From contig NZ_JAGEOJ010000002.1 in assembly GCF_017573505.1 (NCBI RefSeq), positions 1-64,000 of the forward strand: a stretch of 64,000 bases of DNA, given 5' to 3'. Origin of the DNA: Actinomadura barringtoniae (GTDB taxonomy: Bacteria; Actinomycetota; Actinomycetes; Streptosporangiales; Streptosporangiaceae). Made by a program: the position numbers and the translations under genes. The notes beneath the pieces were generated by a model. The model had not been told where the DNA came from. It ran no database searches and was given only the letters and a program-made list of their open reading frames with translations. Every line of letters starts with the position of its first letter. The stretch's first letter is position 1. Shown piece after piece: positions 1 through 7,852 of the stretch.

Positions 1-246
1 GTCACCCAGGCGCTCCGCGACCTGCACGAAGCCGGTTGCGAGCTGATCACCATCACCCAGTACCTGCGCCCGACCCCCCGCCACCACCCGGTGGAGCGCT
101 GGGTCAAGCCGGAAGAGTTCGTGGAACTGTCCGGCGAAGCCGAGGAGATCGGCTTCGCCGGAGTGATGTCCGGACCGCTCGTACGGTCCAGCTACCGCGC
201 CGGACGCCTCTACAAGCAGGCCGTCGAAGCACGCGGCAGTATTTAG
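1..246 (+). CDS. lipA: lipoyl synthase, C-terminal fragment (cut by window edge)
   Basis: This open frame enters from the left edge and ends in TAG at 244-246. About 81 residues are visible. They match the C-terminal end of Lip[22 protein letters not shown], then [12 protein letters not shown], and a closing stretch around [17 protein letters not shown]. LipA is the radical-SAM enzyme that inserts two sulfurs into octanoyl-lipoyl domains of 2-oxoacid dehydrogenases. The catalytic CxxxCxxxxxC cysteines and the auxiliary cluster ligands lie outside the window, so activity cannot be judged. It is followed 61 bp later by a DUF4191 gene, the usual actinobacterial neighbour, so the assignment is firm. 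Confidence 0.93.
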   Translation, partial: VTQALRDLHEAGCELITITQYLRPTPRHHPVERWVKPEEFVELSGEAEEIGFAGVMSGPLVRSSYRAGRLYKQAVEARGSI

Positions 247-307
247 CGCTTTCAACCCCCGGACCGGGCTGTCCTTCCGGGGGTTGGACACGACTATCCT
301 TAGGGTT

Positions 308-1003
308 ATGTCGAATAAGCCCACGGACGGGGCCCAGGAGCGTCCGGGCCGCATCAAGCAGATCCGCATGGTGGCCCAGGTGCTTCGCCAGGCGGACCCC
401 AAGGCCCTCCCGATCGTGTTCGCCTCCGCGATCGGCACCCTGGTCGTCGTCATCCTGATCGGGCTGTTGATCGGCCAGTTGTGGTTCTTCATCCCGCTGG
501 GGCTGCTCGCGGCCGTGGCGGTCGGCATGATCGTTTTTGGCCAGATGGCGCAGCGCGCGCAGTACAAGGTGATCGCCGGGCAGCCCGGCGCCGCCGCCGC
601 GATCCTGAAGAACATGCGCGGCGGCTGGACGGTCACCGAGGCGGTGAGCGGCAACCGCAACCTCGACATGGTGCACCGCGCGGTCGGCCGCCCCGGCGTG
701 ATCCTGGTCTCCGAGGGCCCGCGCAGCCGCGTCGGCCAGTTGCTCGGCGCCGAGAAGAAGCGCATCTCCCGTGCCGCCCAGCAGGTGCCGATCTATGACG
801 TCCAGGTCGGTGACGACGAGGGCCAGATCCCGGTGGACAAGCTCCAGCGCCACCTCATGAAGCTCCCTCGCAACCTCACCAAGGGCCAGGTCTCCGAGCT
901 GAACGACCGGCTCCAGGCGCTGCCCCGCTCGATGCAGATGCCGAAGGGCCCGATGCCCAAGGGCGCCAAGATGCCCAAGGGCCCGAAGCCCAAGATGCGC
1001 TGA
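308..1003 (+). CDS. DUF4191 family membrane protein
   Basis: The gene encodes 231 residues from ATG at 308. An earlier in-frame start at 284 would only add eight non-conserved residues. Two adjacent hydrophobic segments (about residues 35-80, IVFASAIGTLVVVILIGLLI and FIPLGLLAAVAVGMIVFG) form a membrane hairpin. A cytosolic domain follows with conserved GQPGAAAAILKNMRGGW and GVILVSEGP stretches. The tail is basic and has a repeated MPKGP motif (four copies or near copies). The family is widespread in actinobacteria next to lipA and has no established biochemical role. The gene converges on the RDD gene over a strong hairpin. Confidence 0.85.
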   Translation: MSNKPTDGAQERPGRIKQIRMVAQVLRQADPKALPIVFASAIGTLVVVILIGLLIGQLWFFIPLGLLAAVAVGMIVFGQMAQRAQYKVIAGQPGAAAAILKNMRGGWTVTEAVSGNRNLDMVHRAVGRPGVILVSEGPRSRVGQLLGAEKKRISRAAQQVPIYDVQVGDDEGQIPVDKLQRHLMKLPRNLTKGQVSELNDRLQALPRSMQMPKGPMPKGAKMPKGPKPKMR

Positions 1004-1020
1004 GCGTCGACACGTACATA

Positions 1021-1063
1021 AGAAAGAGGCGCGTCCCCCAGGATCGGGGACGCGCCTCTTTCT
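1021..1063. terminator. bidirectional intrinsic terminator between convergent genes
   Basis: This is a perfect 18-bp inverted repeat: arms 1021-1038 and 1046-1063, with a 7-nt loop. The outer arm ends are AGAAAGAGG and CCTCTTTCT, so each strand exits the hairpin on a T-rich run. It sits in the 76-bp gap between the DUF4191 stop and the RDD stop, as expected for a terminator serving both. Confidence 0.85.
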
Positions 1064-1079
1064 CTATGTATAGAAGGTG

Positions 1080-1565
1080 TCAGATCGCGACGACGACGGT
1101 GTTGGCCGCGCGGTCGTGCATGCCGCGGTAGTCGCGGTCCCAGATCATGGCGGGCACCACGAGCAGCACCAGAACGGCGCGGGCCAGTGCCCAGACGGGG
1201 CCGACCGGCTTGCCGTCCAGCCGTACGACCCGGATGCCGCAGATCCGCTTGCCGAGGGTGATGCCGATCAGGCCGGTCGCGATCCACGTGTAAAGCCCGA
1301 AGATGACCAGCGTCCAGAGGCTGCGCTGCTGCGGCGACCAGTCGAACGCGCGCGTCAGGAAACTGGCGACCAGCAGGGACAGGCCCCAGTCGATGAACAG
1401 GGCGAGCAGCCGGCGCCCGTAACCGGCGATGGAGCCGCTGCCCTTCTCGGGCAGTCCGAGCCGTTCACCCGGATAGCCCAGATCGGCGCCCGCAGCGCGC
1501 GCGCCGCCCAGCCAGCTCTGCGTCCACCGGGGGCCCGCAGGCTGCTCCTTCTTACCGCCGCTCAT
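1080..1565 (-). CDS. RDD family membrane protein
   Basis: The gene encodes 161 residues. The N-terminal 45 residues are polar. The RDD domain then starts at about residue 48 (GYGRRLLALFIDWG), with hydrophobic helices near 55-70, 85-105 and 125-145. Conserved motifs are TLGKRICGIRVV and the closing DRDYRGMHDRAANTVVV. RDD proteins are small polytopic membrane proteins of poorly defined, probably transport-related function. In actinobacteria one is typically encoded beside glnA1, as here, where it is divergent from glnA across 175 bp. Function is inferred from family only. Confidence 0.85.
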   Translation of the reverse strand: MSGGKKEQPAGPRWTQSWLGGARAAGADLGYPGERLGLPEKGSGSIAGYGRRLLALFIDWGLSLLVASFLTRAFDWSPQQRSLWTLVIFGLYTWIATGLIGITLGKRICGIRVVRLDGKPVGPVWALARAVLVLLVVPAMIWDRDYRGMHDRAANTVVVAI

Positions 1566-1655
1566 GGCTCATACGCTATCCGGTTGCGGGTAGGAGTCGG
1601 ACTCGGGGCGTGGCGAGCCCCGCACGGTGTGGTGACCTGCTCCACACTGTGATGC

Positions 1656-1671
1656 GTAACACAGCCGAAAC
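1656..1671 (+). promoter_or_regulatory. GlnR-type box upstream of glnA
   Basis: GTAAC-N6-GAAAC at 1656-1671 exactly fits the published actinobacterial GlnR half-box pair gTnAc-n6-GaAAc. A weaker companion, GTGAC-N6-CACAC, starts at 1632, 24 bp upstream (close to the usual 22-bp spacing). The box lies 70 bp before the glnA start codon. GlnR control of glnA is established in Streptomyces and mycobacteria; here it is inferred from sequence. Confidence 0.7.
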
Positions 1672-1740
1672 ATACGGGACATGGCCGGGAAACGGCCCGG
1701 TCCTAGCGTCGGAAGCCAAAAAGCGCCCCAAGGAGGCTGG

Positions 1741-3165
1741 ATGTTCAGCAGCGCCGATGAGGTCCTGAGCTTCATCAGGAACGAAGGTGTGCGATTCGTC
1801 GACTGTCGGTTCGTGGACCTCCCAGGGAAGATGCAGCACTTCACCTTCCCCGTGGAGAGCTTCGGCGAGAGCGTCTTCACCGAGGGGCTCATGTTCGACG
1901 GGTCGTCGGTCCGCGGGTTCCAGGAGATCCACGAGTCCGACATGCTCCTGCTCCCCGACCCGGCCACCGCGGTGGTCGACCAGTTCCGTCAGCACAAGAC
2001 GCTGAACATGAACTTCTTCGTCCACGACCCGCTGACGGGCGAGCCCTACAGCCGCGACCCGCGCAACGTCGCCAAGAAGGCCCAGGACTACCTGCGCGGC
2101 ACCAACATCGCCGACACCTGCTACTTCGGCCCCGAGGCCGAGTTCTACATCTTCGACGACGTCCGGTTCGAGACCAAGTCGCAGGCGGGCTACTACTACC
2201 TCGACTCGATCGAGGGCGCGTGGAACACCGGCCGCGAGGAGCCGGGCGGCAACCTCGGCGCCAAGCCCCCCTACAAGGGCGGCTACTTCCCCGTACCACC
2301 GATGGACCACTACACCGACCTGCGGTCGGAGATGGTCGCGCAGCTGCTCGAGTCCGGCATCACGGTCGAGATGCAGCACCACGAGGTCGGCACGGCGGGC
2401 CAGGCGGAGATCGACTTCCGCTTCGACACGCTGCTGAAGACCGCCGACAACCTGATGCTCTACAAGTACATCGTCAAGAACGTCGCGCGCGCCGCGGGCA
2501 AGACGGTGACGTTCATGCCGAAGCCCATCTTCGGCGACAACGGCTCGGGCATGCACTGCCACCAGTCGCTGTGGAAGGACGGTTCGCCGCTCTTCTACGA
2601 CGAGGTCGGCTACGCGGGCCTGTCGGACAACGCCCGCTACTACATCGGCGGCCTGCTGAAGCACGCGCCGTCGCTGCTGGCGTTCACCAACCCGACCGTC
2701 AACTCCTACCACCGCCTGGTCCCCGGCTACGAGGCCCCGGTCAACCTGGTCTACTCCCAGCGCAACCGCTCGGCGTGCATCCGCGTGCCGATCACGGGCT
2801 CCAACCCCAAGGCCAAGCGCATCGAGTTCCGCGTGCCGGACCCGTCCTGCAACCCCTACCTCGCCTTCTCGGCGATGCTGATGGCGGGCCTGGACGGCAT
2901 CAAGAACAAGATCGAGCCCGCCGAGCCGGTCGACAAGGACCTCTACGAGCTCCCGCCGGAGGAGGCCCGCGCGATCCCGCAGGTCCCCGGCTCGCTCGAG
3001 GCGGTCCTGGAGTCCCTGGAGAACGACCACGACTTCCTGCTGGAGGGCGGCGTCTTCACCCCGGACCTGATCGAGACCTGGATCAGCATGAAGCGCGAGT
3101 TCGAGATCGACCCGATCCGCCTCCGCCCGCACCCGCACGAGTTCGAGCTCTACTACGACATCTAG
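1741..3165 (+). CDS. glnA: glutamine synthetase type I (adenylylatable)
   Basis: The gene encodes 474 residues from ATG 1741, chosen because AGGAGG at 1731-1736 sits four bases upstream; the frame is open to 1681 but without conservation. GlnA condenses glutamate and ammonia with ATP. Visible family motifs include [20 protein letters not shown], the metal/ammonium region [15 protein letters not shown], the ATP site [25 protein letters not shown] and [17 protein letters not shown]. The adenylylation tyrosine is present in DLYELPPEE (about residue 400), so it is a substrate of the GlnE encoded at 11.4-14.6 kb. Length is typical of GSI-beta enzymes. A GlnR-like box precedes it and a hairpin follows it, so it is probably monocistronic. 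Confidence 0.97.
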   Translation: MFSSADEVLSFIRNEGVRFVDCRFVDLPGKMQHFTFPVESFGESVFTEGLMFDGSSVRGFQEIHESDMLLLPDPATAVVDQFRQHKTLNMNFFVHDPLTGEPYSRDPRNVAKKAQDYLRGTNIADTCYFGPEAEFYIFDDVRFETKSQAGYYYLDSIEGAWNTGREEPGGNLGAKPPYKGGYFPVPPMDHYTDLRSEMVAQLLESGITVEMQHHEVGTAGQAEIDFRFDTLLKTADNLMLYKYIVKNVARAAGKTVTFMPKPIFGDNGSGMHCHQSLWKDGSPLFYDEVGYAGLSDNARYYIGGLLKHAPSLLAFTNPTVNSYHRLVPGYEAPVNLVYSQRNRSACIRVPITGSNPKAKRIEFRVPDPSCNPYLAFSAMLMAGLDGIKNKIEPAEPVDKDLYELPPEEARAIPQVPGSLEAVLESLENDHDFLLEGGVFTPDLIETWISMKREFEIDPIRLRPHPHEFELYYDI

Positions 3166-3184
3166 TCCGCGGAGCAAGGCCCAC

Positions 3185-3216
3185 GGCGCCCCGTCACCCT
3201 CCGGTGACGGGGCGCC
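3185..3216 (+). terminator. glnA terminator hairpin
   Basis: A perfect 14-bp GC-rich stem (arms 3185-3198 and 3203-3216, loop CTCC) starts 20 bp after the glnA stop and is followed by TCCCGTTT. It has little T-run, which is normal for GC-rich actinobacterial terminators. Confidence 0.8.
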
Positions 3217-3220
3217 TCCC

Positions 3221-3290
3221 GTTTCGGGCGGCCCCGTTCTCGATGGCGCCGTTTCGGGTGGCCCCGTTCTCGGTGGCGCCGTTTCGGGTG
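3221..3290. repeat. 30-bp tandem repeat, about 2.3 copies
   Basis: Units 3221-3250 and 3251-3280 are identical except at two positions, and a third partial unit begins at 3281 (GTTTCGGGTGG). The array fills the space between the glnA terminator and the stop codon of the next gene (3300), ending with a variant GCCGTTTCAGG that runs into that stop. No coding or regulatory role is evident. Confidence 0.8.
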
Positions 3291-3299
3291 GACGCCGTT

Positions 3300-3689
3300 T
3301 CAGGTGACTCTCATCGAGTCCTGGACGCGGCCGAGGTGGCGTGTGGCGCGCCGGATACCCGGCACGCCGACGACGGCGGCCACGACGCCGAACGCGAGCA
3401 TGTACGGCGCCTGCTCGGTCTGCTCGTCGCGCTCCCGTTCGAGGTCGTCACGCGTACGGGGCCCGTTGCCGGTGAGGCACATGTACGGGCTGTCCTCGGG
3501 CATCGCCTTGCCGCCGCACGTGACCGGCCGCCCCGCCTCGTACAGGTCCTGGACCCCAACAAAGATCATGACCGCGGCGGCCCCGATCAGCAGCAGGAAG
3601 ACCGGCCAGAGCAGCAGCGCCGCGACCGCCCTCGGCCGGCCGCCCGGCGGCGGGGGCGGCCGGGTCCAGCCGGACGCGCCGGAGGTCAC
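3300..3689 (-). CDS. small two-TM membrane protein, downstream partner of the C39-like peptidase
   Basis: The gene encodes 129 residues from GTG 3689, whose GTGA overlaps the TGA of the peptidase gene by 4 nt, implying translational coupling. Layout: a proline-rich N-terminus (TRPPPPPGG), a transmembrane helix at about residues 22-44, an exposed loop with two cysteines (VTCGG and YMCLTG, probably a disulfide), a charged stretch DDLERERDEQTEQ, then a second helix AFGVVAAVVGVPG and a basic tail. I do not recognise the family. The overlap suggests it acts with the secreted peptidase, perhaps as a membrane partner; this is inference. Confidence 0.65.
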   Translation of the reverse strand: MTSGASGWTRPPPPPGGRPRAVAALLLWPVFLLLIGAAAVMIFVGVQDLYEAGRPVTCGGKAMPEDSPYMCLTGNGPRTRDDLERERDEQTEQAPYMLAFGVVAAVVGVPGIRRATRHLGRVQDSMRVT

Positions 3690-5074
3690 GGGCGAATGCC
3701 GACCGCTTCGAGTGCGCGGCGCTGGGCGTGGGTGAGACGGGTCGGGAAGTAGAGGTAGCAGACGCCGCCGGTGCCACTGCCGGTCGTGCCGTCGGCCTTC
3801 TTGCGCTTGGTGCGCAGCCAGATGTTCTCCCACTGGCGGCGCTTGTAGACGTGGCGTACGGCGTCGTCGCTCGGTGAGGCCGGGTCGTTGGCGATGATGT
3901 CGCCGTCCTTGGTGAACCCGATGACGGTCATCAGGTGGCCGGACGTGCCGTAGCCGGCGCCGTCCAGCTCCGACTCCAGGAACGACTGCGAGGTGATGAG
4001 CGGGATTCCGGCGCGGACCAGGGTCTCGGCGTCCGACAGCGAGCCGAGCCGGGTGATGACGCCCTGCATCTCGTGGTAGGTGGCGGCGTAGGCGGCGTTG
4101 AACGGCCAGTTGCCGCAGCCCTCGTACTGGTAGTCGTAGGTGAAGCGGGCGGCGTGGCAGACCTGCGGGTCGGCGTAGTCGGGGTTGACCCAGGCCAGGT
4201 CCTTCTTCGTCGGCTTGCGGCCCCAGTACTCGATGATCATCTGGGACGAGGTGGGGCTGCACCAGGCCTCTCCCCCGTTGTCGTACTCGGGGTACTGGCC
4301 GTGGTGGATCGACTGGGAGTAGCGCGGCACCTTGAGCTCGTGGCCGCTGGCGACGCCGGGCTTGGACGCGGGGACCTCGAAGCGGTCGGGGATGTCGGAG
4401 CCCATCGCGCCGAGGCGCCAGACCGTCGGCCCGGCATGGCTGCCCGGCTTGCGGTAGAGGGTCAGGCGCAGCCGGTACGAGACCAGGCGCAGGCCGCTGG
4501 CCGGCGTGTCGATGGAGAACGTGTCGGTCCAGATGCTGCTCTTGCCGTCGGTCTGGTCGTCCACGGAGGTGCGCCGGATGTCGCCGTCGCCGGCGGCCCA
4601 CCGGCCCATGACGTACCACGGCGTCTGGGTCGCGTCGCTGTAGGTGCCGCGCAGCTCGATCTGGATCCACGTCCCGGCGGGGACGTCGGCGTTCCACGAC
4701 GCGATGGCCTCGGTGGAGGGCACGCGGAGCTTGTGCGTCGGCGAGGTCCAGGTGGCGTACTCCCAGGTGGACGTCTTGCCGGTGTGCGGGTCCTTGTAGT
4801 CGAACGTGCCGAGCGGGCGCTTGATGGTGACGCCCGCGCGGTGCCCGGACGCGGGCCTGGTCCCCTCACCGTGGCCGTGCGCCCAGTCGGCGTGGCTGAG
4901 CCAGGTGTGGTCGTCCACGAGGGGCTTGGCCTTTCCGGCGCCCGGAGCGAAGGGTGACGTGGGCGAGGCGGGTGACGTGGGTGATGCGGCGGCGGCCCGG
5001 ACGGGCAGTGCGGAGCCTGCCACGACGGCGAGTCCGGTGGTCAGCACGGTGCGCCGAGATACAGAGTCGGTCAT
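3686..5074 (-). CDS. secreted C39-like cysteine peptidase
   Basis: The gene encodes 462 residues. The N-terminus SRRTVLTTGLAVVAGSALP, followed by an Ala-rich cleavage region, looks like a Tat signal. A long middle domain (about 55-250) resembles a carbohydrate-binding or beta-sandwich region. The C-terminal Peptidase_C39_2-like domain (about 265-440) carries the probable catalytic Cys in GGEAWCSPTS, His in GHLMTVIGF and Asp/Asn in IIANDPAS. Members of this family are exported proteins without ABC transporter domains and are not bacteriocin-processing enzymes in themselves; the substrate is unknown. The gene is first in a two-gene operon with the small membrane protein and is divergent from the SNF2 gene. 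Confidence 0.82.
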   Translation of the reverse strand: MTDSVSRRTVLTTGLAVVAGSALPVRAAAASPTSPASPTSPFAPGAGKAKPLVDDHTWLSHADWAHGHGEGTRPASGHRAGVTIKRPLGTFDYKDPHTGKTSTWEYATWTSPTHKLRVPSTEAIASWNADVPAGTWIQIELRGTYSDATQTPWYVMGRWAAGDGDIRRTSVDDQTDGKSSIWTDTFSIDTPASGLRLVSYRLRLTLYRKPGSHAGPTVWRLGAMGSDIPDRFEVPASKPGVASGHELKVPRYSQSIHHGQYPEYDNGGEAWCSPTSSQMIIEYWGRKPTKKDLAWVNPDYADPQVCHAARFTYDYQYEGCGNWPFNAAYAATYHEMQGVITRLGSLSDAETLVRAGIPLITSQSFLESELDGAGYGTSGHLMTVIGFTKDGDIIANDPASPSDDAVRHVYKRRQWENIWLRTKRKKADGTTGSGTGGVCYLYFPTRLTHAQRRALEAVGIRP

Positions 5075-5209
5075 GGGAGCCCCCTAGTCGGATGCGCGGC
5101 GATCAACAGTGTCCGCTCTGATCGGCACGGCGACAAGACAATCGGTGGGTCTGTCGGGGGCCGGTGGCATCATGTGCTGCGGCGAGTCGTACGGGAGGAA
5201 GCGGGCGCG

Positions 5210-7354
5210 ATGGCGCGGGGGGAGCCGAAGGAGCTGCTGCGGCGCGGGCATGGCCTGCGCGACGCGGCGCGTACGCTGCTGGGCGATCACCGGCGCACGG
5301 TGGCCGGGGTGCAGGAGGCGCTGGCGCCGCTGCGCAAGCGGGCCGCGCGGGAGCAGCTGGCGACGATCCCGGTGGCGCGGATCAAGGACGTGACCGGCGG
5401 GCGGCTGCGGCTGTCGGTGCTGGAGGGCGCCGAGCTGGACACCGTTCAGCAGATCCTCGACACCACGCCGTACGAGCTGCAGACCCTGCCCGGCGTCGGC
5501 CCGCAGACCGCCAACCAGGTGCACGCGGCGGCGCGGCAGATCGCCGAGGCGGCGGAACGGGCCGCGACCATCCGGATCGACCCCGACCGGCGCGACACGG
5601 CGGCCGCGGAGCTGGTGCGGGCGCTGCACGTGCTGGTGAACGCGGGGCCCGACCTGCCGAGAGCGCGCGAGGCCGCGACCGAAGCCGACGAACGGCTGAG
5701 CCCGCTGCTGGCCGACGCGCGGCCGGCGATCGGCTGGCGCCGCTGGTTCACGAGCCGCACCCGGCGCGAGCAGGCGCAGGCGGCACTCGGCGAACTCGCC
5801 GAGGCGCTGCGGGAGGAAGAGGCGCGCGGCACGCCGGAGCTGATCCCGCAGGCGTCGGTCGACCTGCTGCGCCCGCGCGTGTCGGCGGACGCGGCGTGGA
5901 TCGACTTCGAGCTGCGCGCCTCGGACTACTACGCGCTGCTCGCCGAGCTGGCCGCGCTCGACCCCGAACGCGACGGCGCCGAGGGGTATCTGCCCGACGA
6001 GATCTCGCGGCGGGTCAGGGAGCAGCCGCTGGACGAGACCCATCTGCGGGTGTCGCTGCGCGGCTACCAGTCGTTCGGCGCCCGGTTCGCGCTGGCGCAG
6101 GAACGCGCGATCCTCGGGGACGAGATGGGGCTCGGTAAGACCGTGCAGGCGATCGCGGCCATGGCCCACCTGGCGGCGGAGGGCGCGACGCACTTCCTGG
6201 TGGCGTGCCCGGCGAGCGTCCTCATCAACTGGATGCGCGAAATCGACGCGCGCAGCGCGCTGTCCTCGCATCCCGTGCACGGGTCCGACCGCGCCAAGGC
6301 GCTCAAGGAGTGGGCGTTCGAGGGCGGCGTCGCGGTGACGACGCTGGACGTTCTCCACACGCTGGAGGCGCCGGAGGGCGTCACGGTCGCGATGCTCGTC
6401 GTGGACGAGGCCCACTACGTGAAGAACCACGAGACCCGCCGGGCCCGAGCGGTCGCGGCGTGGTGTGCGCGGACGCAGCGGGTGCTCTTCCTGACCGGCA
6501 CGCCGATGGAGAACCGCGTGGACGAGTTCCGCAACCTGGTCGCCCATCTGCGGCCCGAGCTCGTTCCGGCGATCCGGCGCAGCGACGCGGCGATGGGGCC
6601 GCGCGCGTTCCGGAGCGCGGTGGCGCCCGCCTACCTGCGGCGCAACCAGCAGGACGTGCTGGTGGAGCTGCCCGAGGTCGTGCACGTGGACGAGTGGGAG
6701 GAGTTCAGCCGGGCGGACGCGGCGGCCTACCGGCAGGCGGTCGCCTCGGGCAACTTCATGGCGATGCGCAGCGCCGCCTACGCCGATCCCCGGCGTTCCA
6801 GCAAGCTCAAGCGCGTGGTGGAGCTGATCGACGAGGCGGCGGCGAACGAGCTCAAGGTCGTGGTGTTCTCCTATTTCCGCGGCGTCCTGGCGGCGGTGCA
6901 GTCGGCGCTGGGTGAACGGGCGCTCGGCCCGATCTCCGGCGACGTCCCGCCGCCGCGCCGCCAGCAGCTGGTCGACGACTTCACCGCCGAGCCGGGGCAC
7001 GCCGTCCTCCTCGCGCAGATCCAGGCGGGCGGCACCGGCCTCAACCTCCAGGCCGCCTCGGTCGTCATCATCTGCGAGCCGCAGGTCAAGCCGACGCTGG
7101 AGACCCAGGCGATCGCGCGGGCGCACCGCATGGGCCAGGTCCGCACCGTTCAGGTGCACCGCATCCTCACCACCGACAGCGTCGACCAGCGCATGCTGGA
7201 CCTGCTGCGCGGCAAGGACGCCCTCTTCGACGCCTACGCCCGCCGCAGCGACGTCGCCGAGGCAGCGCCCGAGGCCGTCGACATCTCCGAACGCGAGCTC
7301 GCCCGCCAGCTCGTCGAGCAGGAACAACTGCGGCTGGAGACGGCCACAGGCTGA
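5210..7354 (+). CDS. SNF2-family DEAD/DEAH helicase with N-terminal helix-hairpin-helix
   Basis: The gene encodes 714 residues from ATG 5210 (GGAGGA 11-12 nt upstream); an upstream GTG at 5174 is possible but lacks a ribosome site. The N-terminal third holds a helix-hairpin-helix signature, LQTLPGVGPQTANQV (residues 87-101). The RecA-like motor follows: motif I GDEMGLGKT, II VVDEAHYVKN, III FLTGTPMEN, V QAGGTGLNLQAA and VI QAIARAHRMGQ. Together these are the standard Swi2/Snf2 set. It lacks SWIM or zinc motifs that I can see. It is probably a DNA translocase in repair or nucleoprotein remodelling, with the HhH supplying DNA backbone contacts. It stands alone, divergent from the peptidase and upstream of osmC. 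Confidence 0.88.
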   Translation: MARGEPKELLRRGHGLRDAARTLLGDHRRTVAGVQEALAPLRKRAAREQLATIPVARIKDVTGGRLRLSVLEGAELDTVQQILDTTPYELQTLPGVGPQTANQVHAAARQIAEAAERAATIRIDPDRRDTAAAELVRALHVLVNAGPDLPRAREAATEADERLSPLLADARPAIGWRRWFTSRTRREQAQAALGELAEALREEEARGTPELIPQASVDLLRPRVSADAAWIDFELRASDYYALLAELAALDPERDGAEGYLPDEISRRVREQPLDETHLRVSLRGYQSFGARFALAQERAILGDEMGLGKTVQAIAAMAHLAAEGATHFLVACPASVLINWMREIDARSALSSHPVHGSDRAKALKEWAFEGGVAVTTLDVLHTLEAPEGVTVAMLVVDEAHYVKNHETRRARAVAAWCARTQRVLFLTGTPMENRVDEFRNLVAHLRPELVPAIRRSDAAMGPRAFRSAVAPAYLRRNQQDVLVELPEVVHVDEWEEFSRADAAAYRQAVASGNFMAMRSAAYADPRRSSKLKRVVELIDEAAANELKVVVFSYFRGVLAAVQSALGERALGPISGDVPPPRRQQLVDDFTAEPGHAVLLAQIQAGGTGLNLQAASVVIICEPQVKPTLETQAIARAHRMGQVRTVQVHRILTTDSVDQRMLDLLRGKDALFDAYARRSDVAEAAPEAVDISERELARQLVEQEQLRLETATG

Positions 7355-7442
7355 CCGCGGCCGCCGCGAAGGCCCCCGGGGAAGATGTGGGGTGATCATC
7401 GTGTTTCGATGGAGCCACATCGGACGATCAAAGGGGACCACG

Positions 7443-7844
7443 ATGGCGAACGTGCGGGTCGAGCGCACCGAGGACGGCTTCCAGGCGACCAACGACCGCG
7501 GCGCCCAGGTCGCGATCGGCGACGGCGACACGCCCGGGGGGTTCACGCCGGTCGAGTTGCTGCTGGCGGCGCTGGGCGGCTGCGAGCTGGTCACCGTGGA
7601 GCCGCTGACCGCCCAGCGCGGCCACCGGATGGTCCGGCTGGCGGCCACCGTCGAGGCCGAGAAGATCGCCACCAGCAAGCTGGGCACGATCACGATCACC
7701 TACGACGTCGAGCTCCCCGAGGGCGACGACAAGGCCGCCGACGTGCTCACCAAGGTCGCCCACCGTGTCCACGACAGCTACTGCACCGTCGGCAACGCCC
7801 TCAGGGAGCCCATGAAGGTCGACCAGGTCGTCCCGGTCGACTGA
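7443..7844 (+). CDS. OsmC family protein
   Basis: The gene encodes 133 residues from ATG 7443 (AGGGG upstream; a GTG-containing frame extends earlier but is antisense noise). OsmC/Ohr proteins reduce organic hydroperoxides using two conserved cysteines. Both are present: GGCELVTVEPL (about residue 50) and DSYCTVGNAL (about 113). The motif FTPVELLLAALGGC is diagnostic. It fits general OsmC rather than Ohr by sequence around the first cysteine, but the subgroup is uncertain. It probably protects against peroxide stress in the cytosol. It is convergent with the hydrolase gene, with 8 bp between stops. Confidence 0.88.
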   Translation: MANVRVERTEDGFQATNDRGAQVAIGDGDTPGGFTPVELLLAALGGCELVTVEPLTAQRGHRMVRLAATVEAEKIATSKLGTITITYDVELPEGDDKAADVLTKVAHRVHDSYCTVGNALREPMKVDQVVPVD

Positions 7845-7852
7845 GACGCCGC

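Noticed and set aside
1576..3177. 533-codon antisense frame across glnA
   Set aside because: It mirrors the third-position GC bias of glnA, has low-complexity Arg/Val/Leu-rich composition and no recognisable domain.
3686..5074. Bacteriocin-processing C39 peptidase
   Set aside because: There is no ABC transporter domain, no double-glycine precursor and no exporter nearby; it looks like a secreted C39-like enzyme.
5084..7699. 871-codon antisense frame across the SNF2 gene
   Set aside because: It is the complement of a well-supported helicase with all motifs; the composition is typical of GC-rich shadows.
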